Shown here in pieces: positions 34,157-42,002 of a stretch of 42,678 bases of DNA. Location: the NCBI GenBank assembly GCA_002366795.1, contig DFBX01000048.1, positions 1 through 42,678 of the forward strand, given 5' to 3'. The position numbers were made by a program, and so were the translations under genes. Under the pieces are notes generated by a model. That model ran no database searches. It saw only the letters and a program-made list of their open reading frames with translations, and had not been told where the DNA came from. The stretch comes from Rhodobacteraceae bacterium UBA3069 (GTDB lineage: Bacteria; Pseudomonadota; Alphaproteobacteria; Rhodobacterales; Rhodobacteraceae). The first letter of the stretch is position 1; the number at the start of each line of letters is the position of its first letter.

Positions 34157-34163
34157 GGCCGAG

Positions 34164-35315
34164 ATGGATTTTTCTCAGAGTGACACAGAACGTCTGATAC
34201 AGGAGCAGACCGCCGCCTTTGTTGCGCGGCGCTGTCCGCGCGATCAGGTTCGCAAATGGGACGAAGACGGCGTCTTTCCCGAAGATCTGTACCAAGAGAT
34301 GGCGCGCGCGGGCTATGTCGGGATGTTCGTGCCTGAAACCTATGGCGGCACCGGCAACCCGATGGCCGAGTGTATTCTTGTCCTGCAGGAATTCGGCCGC
34401 ATGTCCGTCGACCTGCCGACGCGTCTGGCGCTCCAGGCATGGGGCGCCGCGATCCTTGCCAATTCCGGCAGCAAAGCGCAGTGCGAAAGCATCCTGCCGC
34501 GCGTGGCCAGCGGCGAGACCAAGCTGTCCTTCTCGCTGACCGAGCCCGAGACCGGATCGGATGCGGCGGGCCTCAAGACCCGCGCGCGGCGTGACGGCGA
34601 CGATTGGGTACTGAACGGGCAGAAGGTGTATTCGACCGGCGCCCAGGCCAAGGACAACGTGATGATCCTGGCCGCCCGCACCGACCCCGAAGCCAAGAAA
34701 CGCGATGGCATCTCGCTGTTTCTTGTCCCGAATGACGCGCCCGGCGTCACCGTGACCCGGATGAAGACCGTGGGCCGTCACATCATCGGCACCAACGAGG
34801 TGTTCCTGTCCGACGTCCGCGTCCCGGCGGATGCCATCGTCGGCGGGGAGAACAAAGGCTGGGCCGCGATCACCGCGCACTTGGAACGCGAGCGGATCAT
34901 GCTGGCGGCCAACTACATGGGCTGTGCCCTTTGTGCGCTTGGCGATGCGATCGCCTATGCGGGCGAGCGGAACCAGTTCGGACGTCCCATCCGCGATTTC
35001 CAGGCGATCAAGCACATGCTGTCCGAGATGACCACGGATGTCGAAGCCGGCCGCTGGCTGACCCAGAACGCCGCGTGGCGCTACGATCAGGGTTTTCCCT
35101 GCGCCACCGAGGCGAGCATGGCCAAGCTCTTCGTCTCCGAGATGCTGGCGCGGGTGACGACGCAGGGCATGCAGATCCTCGGCGGCGCCGCCTACACCTA
35201 CGACCACGACATGCAGCGCCACTGGCGCGATGCGCGCAACGGGACGGTCGGGGGCGGCACCTCTCAAATCCAGAAGGAACTCATCGGCCGGGATCTCGAC
35301 CGTTGGGCCAACTGA
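34164..35315 (+). CDS. Acyl-CoA dehydrogenase 2 (Glu at the IVD/LCAD position)
   Basis: 383 residues. FSLTEPETGSDAAGLKTRA and FGRPIRDFQAIKHMLSEM are standard FAD and CoA segments. At the medium-chain catalytic position it has GGGTSQIQK, with no Glu. HLERERIMLAANYMG offers E243, the place where isovaleryl-CoA and long-chain dehydrogenases carry the base. It therefore probably acts on branched or bulky acyl-CoA. It starts 7 bp after the DUF35 gene. Confidence 0.87.
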   Translation: MDFSQSDTERLIQEQTAAFVARRCPRDQVRKWDEDGVFPEDLYQEMARAGYVGMFVPETYGGTGNPMAECILVLQEFGRMSVDLPTRLALQAWGAAILANSGSKAQCESILPRVASGETKLSFSLTEPETGSDAAGLKTRARRDGDDWVLNGQKVYSTGAQAKDNVMILAARTDPEAKKRDGISLFLVPNDAPGVTVTRMKTVGRHIIGTNEVFLSDVRVPADAIVGGENKGWAAITAHLERERIMLAANYMGCALCALGDAIAYAGERNQFGRPIRDFQAIKHMLSEMTTDVEAGRWLTQNAAWRYDQGFPCATEASMAKLFVSEMLARVTTQGMQILGGAAYTYDHDMQRHWRDARNGTVGGGTSQIQKELIGRDLDRWAN

Positions 35316-35362
35316 TTGCAGGCCGCGTGGCCGTGTTCGAATTGACAGGAAGGAATTGACAC

Positions 35363-36538
35363 ATGCCTGTAGGCACTCTGAGAAACTCGGTAGCGATTGT
35401 GGGAGTTGGCGAGTCCGACATCGGCAAGGTGCCCGGTATGACCGGGCTTGGCCTCAACGCGCAGGCCGCGATGCGGGCCCTTGAGGAAACCGGGCTGAAG
35501 CCGTCGGACATCGACGGCCTGCTGACCGCCTATTCGTTTACCGAACCCTATTTCATGCTGGGCAGCGTGATGTGCGAATACCTCGGCATCAAACCGCGGT
35601 TTAACGCCTCGGTCATTGTGGGTGGCGGATCGCCCGCCGTGATGCTCAAACACGCGGCCGAGGCCATCGCCATGGGGCAGGCCGAGACGGTGCTGATCTG
35701 CGCGGGCGAGAACCGCGCGACGGGAAGCAGCCGGGACGACGCCATCGCCGCGTTGCTGGCTGTCGGTCATCCCTATTACGAACAGCCTTACGGTTTCTCG
35801 ATCCCGGCGTTTTACGCGATGATCGCGCAGCGCTACATGCACAAGTACGGCCTCAGCCGCGAGGAACTGGCGCATGTTCCGGCGGTCACGCGGTCCAACG
35901 CGCTGCTGCATCCGAACGCGCACATGAAAAAGCCGATAACGCCCGAGGAAGTGCTGGCATCCAAGCCGATCGCCGATCCGCTGAACATGCTCGACTGCTG
36001 CCTGATCTCGGACGCGGGCGGTGCGATGATCGTAACCTCGCCGGAACGCGCGAAAGACCTCAAAGGCCAGCCGATCTACCTGCATGGCATCGGCGAACAC
36101 CACACCCACGAGCACCTGATGTGCGCTCCCAGCCTGACCGAATTCGGGGCTAGGGAATCCAGCCGCATCGCCTATGACATGGCCGGTCTGGGCCCGCAGG
36201 ATATGGACTTTGCCGAACTCTACGATTGCTTCAGCATTGTGCCGGTCCTGGAGTTCGAAGAGCTGGGCCTTGGCAAGGACGGCGAGGGCATCGCGCACTG
36301 GATCTCCGGTGCCGCCAAAGTGGGTGGGTCGCTGCCGATCAATACGCATGGCGGGATGCTTTCGCACGCACACGCCGGTGCGGCGGGCGGTCTGTTCGGC
36401 ATCGTCGAAGCGGTGCGCCAACTGCGCGGCGGTCTCGGAAAACGACAGGTCAAAGATGCAAACGTCGGCATTGTCCACAACGAAGGTGGAATTCTGTCAT
36501 CGCACTGCACGCTCATCCTCGGCCGCGAGCCGCGCTAA
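35363..36538 (+). CDS. SCP2-thiolase-like protein without nucleophilic Cys, candidate retro-aldolase
   Basis: 391 residues of the thiolase fold: VAIVGVGESDIGKVPGMT at the start, NTHGGMLSHAHAGAAGG and HNEGGILSSHCTLILG at the end. Where thiolases carry the acylated Cys (NCxSG) this protein has VGGGSPAV (86-93). Loss of that Cys together with a DUF35 partner is the state of Ltp2-type aldolases, which cleave a 17-hydroxy-steroid acyl-CoA retro-aldol fashion. Thus C-C cleavage without CoA is plausible; acetyl transfer is unlikely. AGGAAGGA lies before the ATG. Confidence 0.8.
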   Translation: MPVGTLRNSVAIVGVGESDIGKVPGMTGLGLNAQAAMRALEETGLKPSDIDGLLTAYSFTEPYFMLGSVMCEYLGIKPRFNASVIVGGGSPAVMLKHAAEAIAMGQAETVLICAGENRATGSSRDDAIAALLAVGHPYYEQPYGFSIPAFYAMIAQRYMHKYGLSREELAHVPAVTRSNALLHPNAHMKKPITPEEVLASKPIADPLNMLDCCLISDAGGAMIVTSPERAKDLKGQPIYLHGIGEHHTHEHLMCAPSLTEFGARESSRIAYDMAGLGPQDMDFAELYDCFSIVPVLEFEELGLGKDGEGIAHWISGAAKVGGSLPINTHGGMLSHAHAGAAGGLFGIVEAVRQLRGGLGKRQVKDANVGIVHNEGGILSSHCTLILGREPR

Positions 36539-36566
36539 CAACTTACAAGACCTCACGAAAAGGACT

Positions 36567-37037
36567 ATGAACATGACAACCGCAACAGAACCGCGCGGCA
36601 AATATTTCGAAGACTTCGAGGTTGGCGAGACGCTGGTAAGCCCCGCGCGCACCGTCACATCGACCGACATCGTCAATTTCGCCTGTCTCAGCGGCGACTT
36701 CAACGAGGTGCATACGAATTTTGAATACTGCAAGACGACCCAATTCGGCGAACCTATTGCGCATGGACCGCTGGTCTACGCGCTCATGGGCGGGCTTCAA
36801 TACGCCAGTGGTGTCAATGATGGGACGCTCCTCGCTCTTCTTCAGATCAACAATTGGCGGATGCTCAAACCCGTGCTTCACGGTGACACCATCCGGCTGG
36901 AGCAAACTGTCGTCGAGAAAAAGGAGACGAGCAAACCCGACAAAGGTGTCATCAAACTTCAGCGAAATTGCCGCAATCATCGCGGCGAGGTCGTTCAGGA
37001 AATGGAAGCGACGCTTCTCTATCGCCGCCGTCCCTGA
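36567..37037 (+). CDS. MaoC-like (R)-specific enoyl-CoA hydratase
   Basis: 156 residues from the ATG at 36567; a second ATG 6 bp on has better spacing to AAAAGGA. Hot-dog fold with FEDFEVGETLVSPARTVTS and the hydratase-2 motif GDFNEVHTN (D44, H49), then FGEPIAHGPLVYALMGG. It adds water to a 2-enoyl-CoA. With acyl-CoA dehydrogenase 2, DUF35 and the thiolase-like protein it recalls the dehydrogenase/hydratase/aldolase order of steroid side-chain loss. Last gene of the operon. Confidence 0.88.
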   Translation: MNMTTATEPRGKYFEDFEVGETLVSPARTVTSTDIVNFACLSGDFNEVHTNFEYCKTTQFGEPIAHGPLVYALMGGLQYASGVNDGTLLALLQINNWRMLKPVLHGDTIRLEQTVVEKKETSKPDKGVIKLQRNCRNHRGEVVQEMEATLLYRRRP

Positions 37038-37078
37038 TCGCCGGCCGGTTTCCCGATCAAGAGGACGAAACCGAAATG

Positions 37079-37103
37079 CGCGAAACGCAAATAGCTTTTC
37101 GCG
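37079..37103 (+). terminator. Weak hairpin after the second acyl-CoA operon
   Basis: CGCGAAA and TTTCGCG form a 7-bp stem 42 bp after the MaoC stop. No T run follows, so its effect on transcription is doubtful. The 270 bp around it (37038-37308) hold no gene I can support. Confidence 0.3.
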
Positions 37104-37308
37104 TAACTGATGGGCGCGTTCTTGTGCCGGAAGGCGGTAGCTCGCGGGCTGGAAAATTGTCGCCTGGATAACACGGCTGGCAGGGATGCGCGCTTCTTTG
37201 GCGAAGACGCTCTGGCAAACGAATACGTCCGGCAGAACCACGAACGGACTATCACAACAAGCGGACCCGCCAATCCCTGGCGGCTCCAAACGCGTTTGGA
37301 GGCGTCTG

Positions 37309-37754
37309 ATGAATAGTTCGGCGAAGCCCCCCCCGAGACTCCGTCCGACCCTTTGACTCCAAAAGACCCTTTATCGATTGATCATTCGGGCGCGCGGGGT
37401 TTGATTGGATATCGTTCCTTCGTTGCTGGCGATGACATCGCGGCCTGCGCGCTGCGTATCGGACCACAGCATTTGAACCGCTTGGGCGTTTTGCATGGCG
37501 GCCTCGTTGCAATGCTCCTAGACAACGGGGCGGGCCTTGCAGTCCGGAACTTTTCACGGGACAAAGTAACCCCGGCAGTCACCGTTTCGATGGCGGTCAA
37601 TTACATTGCTGCCGTCAAGTCTGGAGAAGTCACTGCGACGACCCGTATCACGGGCGGCGGGCGAACCCTGAAATTCGCCGAAGCGGAATTGCACGATCAG
37701 GATGGCAAGCTTCTTGCGACTGCGTCCGGGGCGTTCAAACTATTGGAGAAATGA
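37309..37754 (+). CDS. PaaI/YdiI-type hot-dog thioesterase, 5' end frameshifted at a C8 tract
   Basis: The body, read from about 37336 on, is a 130-residue thioesterase with the family motif LNRLGVLHGGLVAMLLDNGAG and the strand VTPAVTVSMAVNYIAAVK. The only apparent start in that frame is a TTG at 37353 without a ribosome site. An ATG at 37309 has TTTGGAGG 6 bp upstream but is in another frame and stops after 15 codons. One more C in the run CCCCCCCC (37327-37334) would fuse them and give MNSSAKPPPETPSDPLTPKD. So the gene is either phase-variable, broken, or affected by a sequencing error. The enzyme would release CoA from stalled acyl-CoA. Confidence 0.78.
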
Positions 37755-37847
37755 CAAGAGACTAGAGGCTTGGGGTCCATAAGAATTGCATCATTGGCCC
37801 TGCGGCATTCCAAGCCCGATGCCGGTGGAGCACGACATGAATGAGGC

Positions 37848-39236
37848 GTGACTGATCACCAAATGAATGCGAAATCTGCAATCCTAGCATTGATCGTGAT
37901 TGGTCTGAGCGCAATGATCAATCTGGTGACAAGCGCCGAATGGACGTGGATTCCGGGAGGCTTGGCTGCGCTTTTCTTCGTCATTCTGGAATGGGGAAGG
38001 CTTGCCCGCGCCGCGCGTATCTTGTTCGCGGTCCTGATCGGTGTGGCCGTGACGGTGTCGCTAACCGTACCAGATGCGATCGCCCTGCTGCACTTGGCAA
38101 CCGATAGAGCTGTCTATTTGGGGTATTTCGTCTTGGCGATGGGGATACTTCAGGCGACCGCGGCCAGTTCTCCGTTGGTACATCGCTCGGGACGCGTCAT
38201 TGTTTCCCAAAAGCCGGGACGCCGCTACGCCGCGCTCACATTCGGAGGCGCTCTGTTCGGACTGCCGTTGAGCGTCGGCGCGGTTGGTTTGCTCGGGACC
38301 ATGATCAGACACGGCGTCGGCGATCCGAGCGAACGGGTTGCGGCGATCCGCCTCCGGCGAATGACGACCGCGTTGCTGAGGGGGGTCGCCTCCGTCCCAT
38401 TGTGGTCCCCCACATCCATTTCAATCCCCATCATATTGTTGAGCATGCCTGACCTCACTTGGCTGAAAATACTGTCTCATAGCGGAATTCTGGCGGTCTC
38501 GTTTCTAGGTATTGGCTGGCTCCTGGACCGATTAGGCAATCCCAGACTTGTCCCTGCCAGCACCGGACCCGCCGCGCCTGGACTGACAGCGCTTGGCCCG
38601 TTCCTGGTCTTGCTGGGATCGTTGCTATTGGCCGTGATCGCCGTGGCGCAAGCCTTGGATCTCAGTATCGTCAGTGCGAATATCCTGCTGGCGCCGGGAG
38701 CTTCCCTGCTGTGGCAAGTCGTTCAGCAGCGCGGACGCGGCGCACACAAGCCGATGCGCGAAGCGCTGCAGGTTATGTCTAATAAAATCCTTCCTTCGCT
38801 AAGAAACATGCGCTCGGAGTTCACGATCTTTGCGGTGTCCGGTGCTTTGGGCGTTCTCATCATTCCGCTCGTTGATGCCAATGCGCTGGGGGAGGCCATC
38901 CTTCCCTATGCGTCAAGCGGTGGAGCGGCGCTGGCGCTGGCATATGTCTTTGTCGTCTTGACCGGAATCCTGGGCTTGAATCCCATCGTCTCGGTGACGC
39001 TGTCTATCGGCATCCTCACCCGGATGGAGACGTTCGACTTGCGTCACATAGATATCGCGATGGTCGTATTGTGCAGCTGGGCTACGACGGTGACGATATC
39101 GCCCTTCACTTCAAATGTTCGTCTGACCGCAAATGCCGTAGGTGTGGACCCGATCAAGGTCGGTCCGCGTTGGAATTTCGCCTTTATTCTTGTTGTTTCG
39201 GCATTGGTGATCGGGGGATGCTTCATCTTTCTGTAA
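37848..39236 (+). CDS. Multi-pass membrane protein, probable transporter of unknown family
   Basis: 462 residues and about 12 hydrophobic segments, for example LALIVIGLSAMINLV, FAVLIGVAVTVSLTV, FGGALFGLPLSVGAVGLLG, FLVLLGSLLLAVIAVAQAL and YVFVVLTGILGLNPIVSVTL. Polar residues inside SWATTVTISPFTSNVRLTAN and GLNPI look like a transport site, in the manner of ion-transporter (CitT/ArsB/NhaD-like) proteins, but I do not recognise the family. The GTG at 37848 is preceded by GAGG; an ATG at 37863 is an alternative. No sigma-54 site precedes it. Placed among catabolic genes it may export or import an acid. Confidence 0.65.
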   Translation: MTDHQMNAKSAILALIVIGLSAMINLVTSAEWTWIPGGLAALFFVILEWGRLARAARILFAVLIGVAVTVSLTVPDAIALLHLATDRAVYLGYFVLAMGILQATAASSPLVHRSGRVIVSQKPGRRYAALTFGGALFGLPLSVGAVGLLGTMIRHGVGDPSERVAAIRLRRMTTALLRGVASVPLWSPTSISIPIILLSMPDLTWLKILSHSGILAVSFLGIGWLLDRLGNPRLVPASTGPAAPGLTALGPFLVLLGSLLLAVIAVAQALDLSIVSANILLAPGASLLWQVVQQRGRGAHKPMREALQVMSNKILPSLRNMRSEFTIFAVSGALGVLIIPLVDANALGEAILPYASSGGAALALAYVFVVLTGILGLNPIVSVTLSIGILTRMETFDLRHIDIAMVVLCSWATTVTISPFTSNVRLTANAVGVDPIKVGPRWNFAFILVVSALVIGGCFIFL

Positions 39237-39306
39237 GGGCAACGCCAAGACATTCTTTTCGCAATCTACGGCCCTCCTTTGCGAGACGGTCGCATCGCCT
39301 GGCAAG

Positions 39307-39321
39307 TGGCATGGCAATTGC
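39307..39321 (+). promoter_or_regulatory. Sigma-54 promoter of acyl-CoA dehydrogenase 3
   Basis: TGGCATGGCAATTGC, followed by A, is a -24/-12 element with one change from TGGCACG. It lies 57 bp before the start codon at 39379. Confidence 0.8.
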
Positions 39322-39378
39322 ATGGTCCATGCGCATGAACCCGCGCAAGGTCTCCGCGTCCGCAATCAAAAGAGGTAT

Positions 39379-40542
39379 ATGAAAATGTCACAGGCACCAA
39401 AGCAATTCGGGGTCTCAGAAGAGCAACGTCTCATCCGGGATTCCCTTGCGAAACTGCTCGAAAAGGTACTGCCGCCAGAGGAGGCCCTGCGCCTGGACGA
39501 AGCGCGGGAATTCCCGCAGGAGGGCTATCGGGCCTTGGCCGACGCCGGATATATGGGTTTGCTCTATCCTGTTGAAGACGGCGGCCTGGGGGCGTCGATG
39601 GAAGACTTCGCGTTCTTTATCGAAACCGTCGCCTACCACAATGCGCAGCTTGCTTCCGCTTACCTGACGACCGTGCTTTATGGTGGACGTCATCTTCAGG
39701 TTGCGGCCGGGCCGGAGCTCAAGAACGAATTGCTGCCGCATGTCATCGACGGCTCGCGCAAGATGGCGTTCTGCCTGACCGAAGCAGAGACCGGCTCGGA
39801 TGCCGCAAGTATCGCGACCCGCGCCAAAAGCGATGGTGATGACTTCGTGATCCAAGGCACCAAGATGTTTATCACATGCGCGCATGTTGCGGATCATCTG
39901 GTGGTGGTGACAAAGACCGACCCCGAGGCCGGTCACAGGGGCATCACCATGTTCGTGGTGGATGCGAATGCGCCGGGGATTTCCATTACCCCGATGAAAA
40001 CCGTCGGACGCAGGACAATTCACACGAACATCGTATCGTTCGACAATGTTCGCGTGCCCGCTTCGCGCATGCTCGGAACCCTGAACAATGGCTGGGGACA
40101 GCTCATGCACGGGCTGAATCTGGAGCGGATCTGTCTCGCTGCCGCTGCCGTCGGAAATATGCAGCGGATCGTCGATTATGCGTCTTCCTATGCGCGCGAC
40201 CGCATCCAGTTTGGCAAACCGATCGCGTCCTATCAGGCCGTCGCGCACAAGCTGGTCGATATGCAGATCATGACCGACGCGGGTCGGGGCCTGCTGTACC
40301 GGTGTACGTCGCTGCTGGATCACGATGAAGACTGCTCAAGCGCCTCGGCCATCGCCAAGATATTTGCCACCGAGAATAACGTCCTATGCGCGGATATGGG
40401 AATCCAGGTCATGGGCGGCGCTGGATACAGCATGGATCATCTCATGCAGATGTTCTGGCGCGATTCGCGCGTTGGCCCGATTGGGGGTGGCACCAACGAA
40501 ATTCTTCGGAATGTTGTCGGCAAACGGATTGGCCTGAGCTGA
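39379..40542 (+). CDS. Acyl-CoA dehydrogenase 3 (Glu at the IVD/LCAD position)
   Basis: 387 residues from the ATG at 39379 with AGAGG upstream. FCLTEAETGSDAASIATRA and FGKPIASYQAVAHKLVDMQ identify the family. GGGTNEILRN lacks the medium-chain Glu; GLNLERICLAAAAVG offers E249 at the isovaleryl-CoA dehydrogenase position. It is a single-gene unit between a sigma-54 promoter and a terminator. The racemase downstream suggests a 2-methyl-branched substrate, which is the (S)-form-only case for such dehydrogenases. Confidence 0.88.
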   Translation: MKMSQAPKQFGVSEEQRLIRDSLAKLLEKVLPPEEALRLDEAREFPQEGYRALADAGYMGLLYPVEDGGLGASMEDFAFFIETVAYHNAQLASAYLTTVLYGGRHLQVAAGPELKNELLPHVIDGSRKMAFCLTEAETGSDAASIATRAKSDGDDFVIQGTKMFITCAHVADHLVVVTKTDPEAGHRGITMFVVDANAPGISITPMKTVGRRTIHTNIVSFDNVRVPASRMLGTLNNGWGQLMHGLNLERICLAAAAVGNMQRIVDYASSYARDRIQFGKPIASYQAVAHKLVDMQIMTDAGRGLLYRCTSLLDHDEDCSSASAIAKIFATENNVLCADMGIQVMGGAGYSMDHLMQMFWRDSRVGPIGGGTNEILRNVVGKRIGLS

Positions 40543-40574
40543 CGCGCCACGGGGCAGAACGGGACAGGGCGGGG

Positions 40575-40619
40575 CGGGCGGTGCAAGCGGCAAACACTCC
40601 TGCGCCTGCCCGTGTTTTT
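40575..40619 (+). terminator. Rho-independent terminator of acyl-CoA dehydrogenase 3
   Basis: CGGGCGGTGCA (40575-40585) pairs with TGCGCCTGCCCG (40601-40612), with one bulge and one G-T pair, and is followed by TGTTTTT. It closes the single-gene unit. Confidence 0.7.
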
Positions 40620-40722
40620 ATCGGACCAGGCAATGGGCCGCGAACCTTGGCTACACTTTGATCGGCACTTGGCCCGCGCGTGTGCCTGACTCACTGATGC
40701 CAACAATAGAAGGAGGATTACC

Positions 40723-41874
40723 TTGGGTGTTCTGGACGGAATTAGAATAATCGAAATGGGTGCAATCGGACCGGTTCCCTTTGCCGGAATGCTTCTGTCC
40801 GACATGGGCGCGGATGTGATCCGGGTGGACCGCCTGACACCCAGCGGCCTGGGAATGCCGCGGGAAACCAAGTTCAATATTACCGGCCGTGGGCGCCCAA
40901 GCATTGCCATCGACCTGAAATCCCCGGAAGGGCGGGAGGTGTTGCTCGAACTCGTCGCCAAGGCGGACGCTCTCATTGAAGGGTTCCGACCGGGTGTCAT
41001 GGAACGCCTCGGCGTCGGTCCGGAGGAGGCGCTTTCCGTCAATCCCAAACTGGTTTTTGGCCGCATGACCGGTTTGGGCCAGACTGGTCCGATGTCCCAA
41101 GCCGTTGGACATGACTTGAACTATCTTGGCCTGACTGGCGCACTCTCCATGATCGGGCCAAAGGACGCCTCGCCCTCGATTCCGCTGAACCTGGTCGCGG
41201 ATCTGGGAGGCGGTGCGTTATACCTCGCTGTCGGGGTTCTTGGCGCCTTGCTGGAAAACAGGAATTCCGGCAAGGGGCAGGTCGTGGATTGTGCGATGAT
41301 CGACGGGGTAACCTCGCTTCTGGCGAGCTATTATGGGGCATCGGCTGCCGGATCTTGGGTCCATCAGCGCGAGAGCAACATACTCGACGGCGGTGCGCCC
41401 TTCTATAGCCTGTATGAAACAGCGGATGGGCGATATGTCAGTGTCGCCGCCATCGAACCAAAGTTCTTTCGCGCGCTCTGCGATGGACTGGGGATTGAAG
41501 AAGACCAGCATTCAAAACAATTCGATACCGCACACTGGCCGGAAATGCGCCGTCGGTTTGAGACCGCCATTGCATCGAAAACCGCTGCTGAGTGGGACAG
41601 TATTATGAGCAGTCGCGAAGCCTGTTTCGGCCAGGTTCTGTCGCTTGAAGAAGCGCAAAATCACCCGCACCTTAAATCGCGCTCCGTCGTTGTGGATATC
41701 GATGGCATACCTCAGCCGGGGCCGGCGCCGCGTTTCTCGCGTACGCCATCGGCAATACAGGGAAACCCATCTTCCGATGGGGCCAATACAGAGGCCATCC
41801 TCGAAGCTTGGGGTTTCGACGCTCAGGCTCAAGACAATTTCTGGGACAGTGGAGCACTAGGGTCGCGGAAGTAA
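40723..41874 (+). CDS. Alpha-methylacyl-CoA racemase (family III CoA-transferase fold)
   Basis: 383 residues from a TTG with AGGAGG 6 bp upstream. The family core is IRIIEMGAIGPVPFAGMLLS, MGADVIRVDR and FRPGVMERLGVGP. The racemase His/Asp pair is clear: GHDLNYLGLTGAL (H130) and LNLVADLGGG (D160), with FGRMTGLGQTGP before it. It interconverts (2R)- and (2S)-2-methylacyl-CoA so that chiral branched chains can enter beta-oxidation. This is the best-fitting racemase of the five fold members in the window. No sigma-54 site is seen upstream, and the gene lies behind a terminator, so it has another promoter. Confidence 0.88.
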   Translation: MGVLDGIRIIEMGAIGPVPFAGMLLSDMGADVIRVDRLTPSGLGMPRETKFNITGRGRPSIAIDLKSPEGREVLLELVAKADALIEGFRPGVMERLGVGPEEALSVNPKLVFGRMTGLGQTGPMSQAVGHDLNYLGLTGALSMIGPKDASPSIPLNLVADLGGGALYLAVGVLGALLENRNSGKGQVVDCAMIDGVTSLLASYYGASAAGSWVHQRESNILDGGAPFYSLYETADGRYVSVAAIEPKFFRALCDGLGIEEDQHSKQFDTAHWPEMRRRFETAIASKTAAEWDSIMSSREACFGQVLSLEEAQNHPHLKSRSVVVDIDGIPQPGPAPRFSRTPSAIQGNPSSDGANTEAILEAWGFDAQAQDNFWDSGALGSRK

Positions 41875-42002
41875 GTCCCGAGTGTGTTTTTGGCTAGGTC
41901 GAGGCAGTGACGCTTTGCTGATTATGAAGCGTCGCGTGGGACCAGAAATACAATCCCAAATATGAAAGTCTGAAAAGACAATACTTGTAAAGGATCGAGA
42001 CA

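Noticed and set aside
37110..37316. 68-codon frame between the MaoC and thioesterase genes
   Set aside because: No ribosome site, no motif, and it overlaps the better thioesterase start at 37309.
40635..40690. TTGGCTACACTTTGATC and TTGGCCCGCGCGTGTGC as sigma-54 promoters of the racemase
   Set aside because: The first lacks GC at -12, and the second has 11 bp between GG and GC instead of 10.
41891..41905. TGGCTAGGTCGAGGC upstream of the thiolase as a sigma-54 promoter
   Set aside because: The GG-N10-GC spacing is met, but the -12 part reads AGGC instead of TTGC, so I do not count it.
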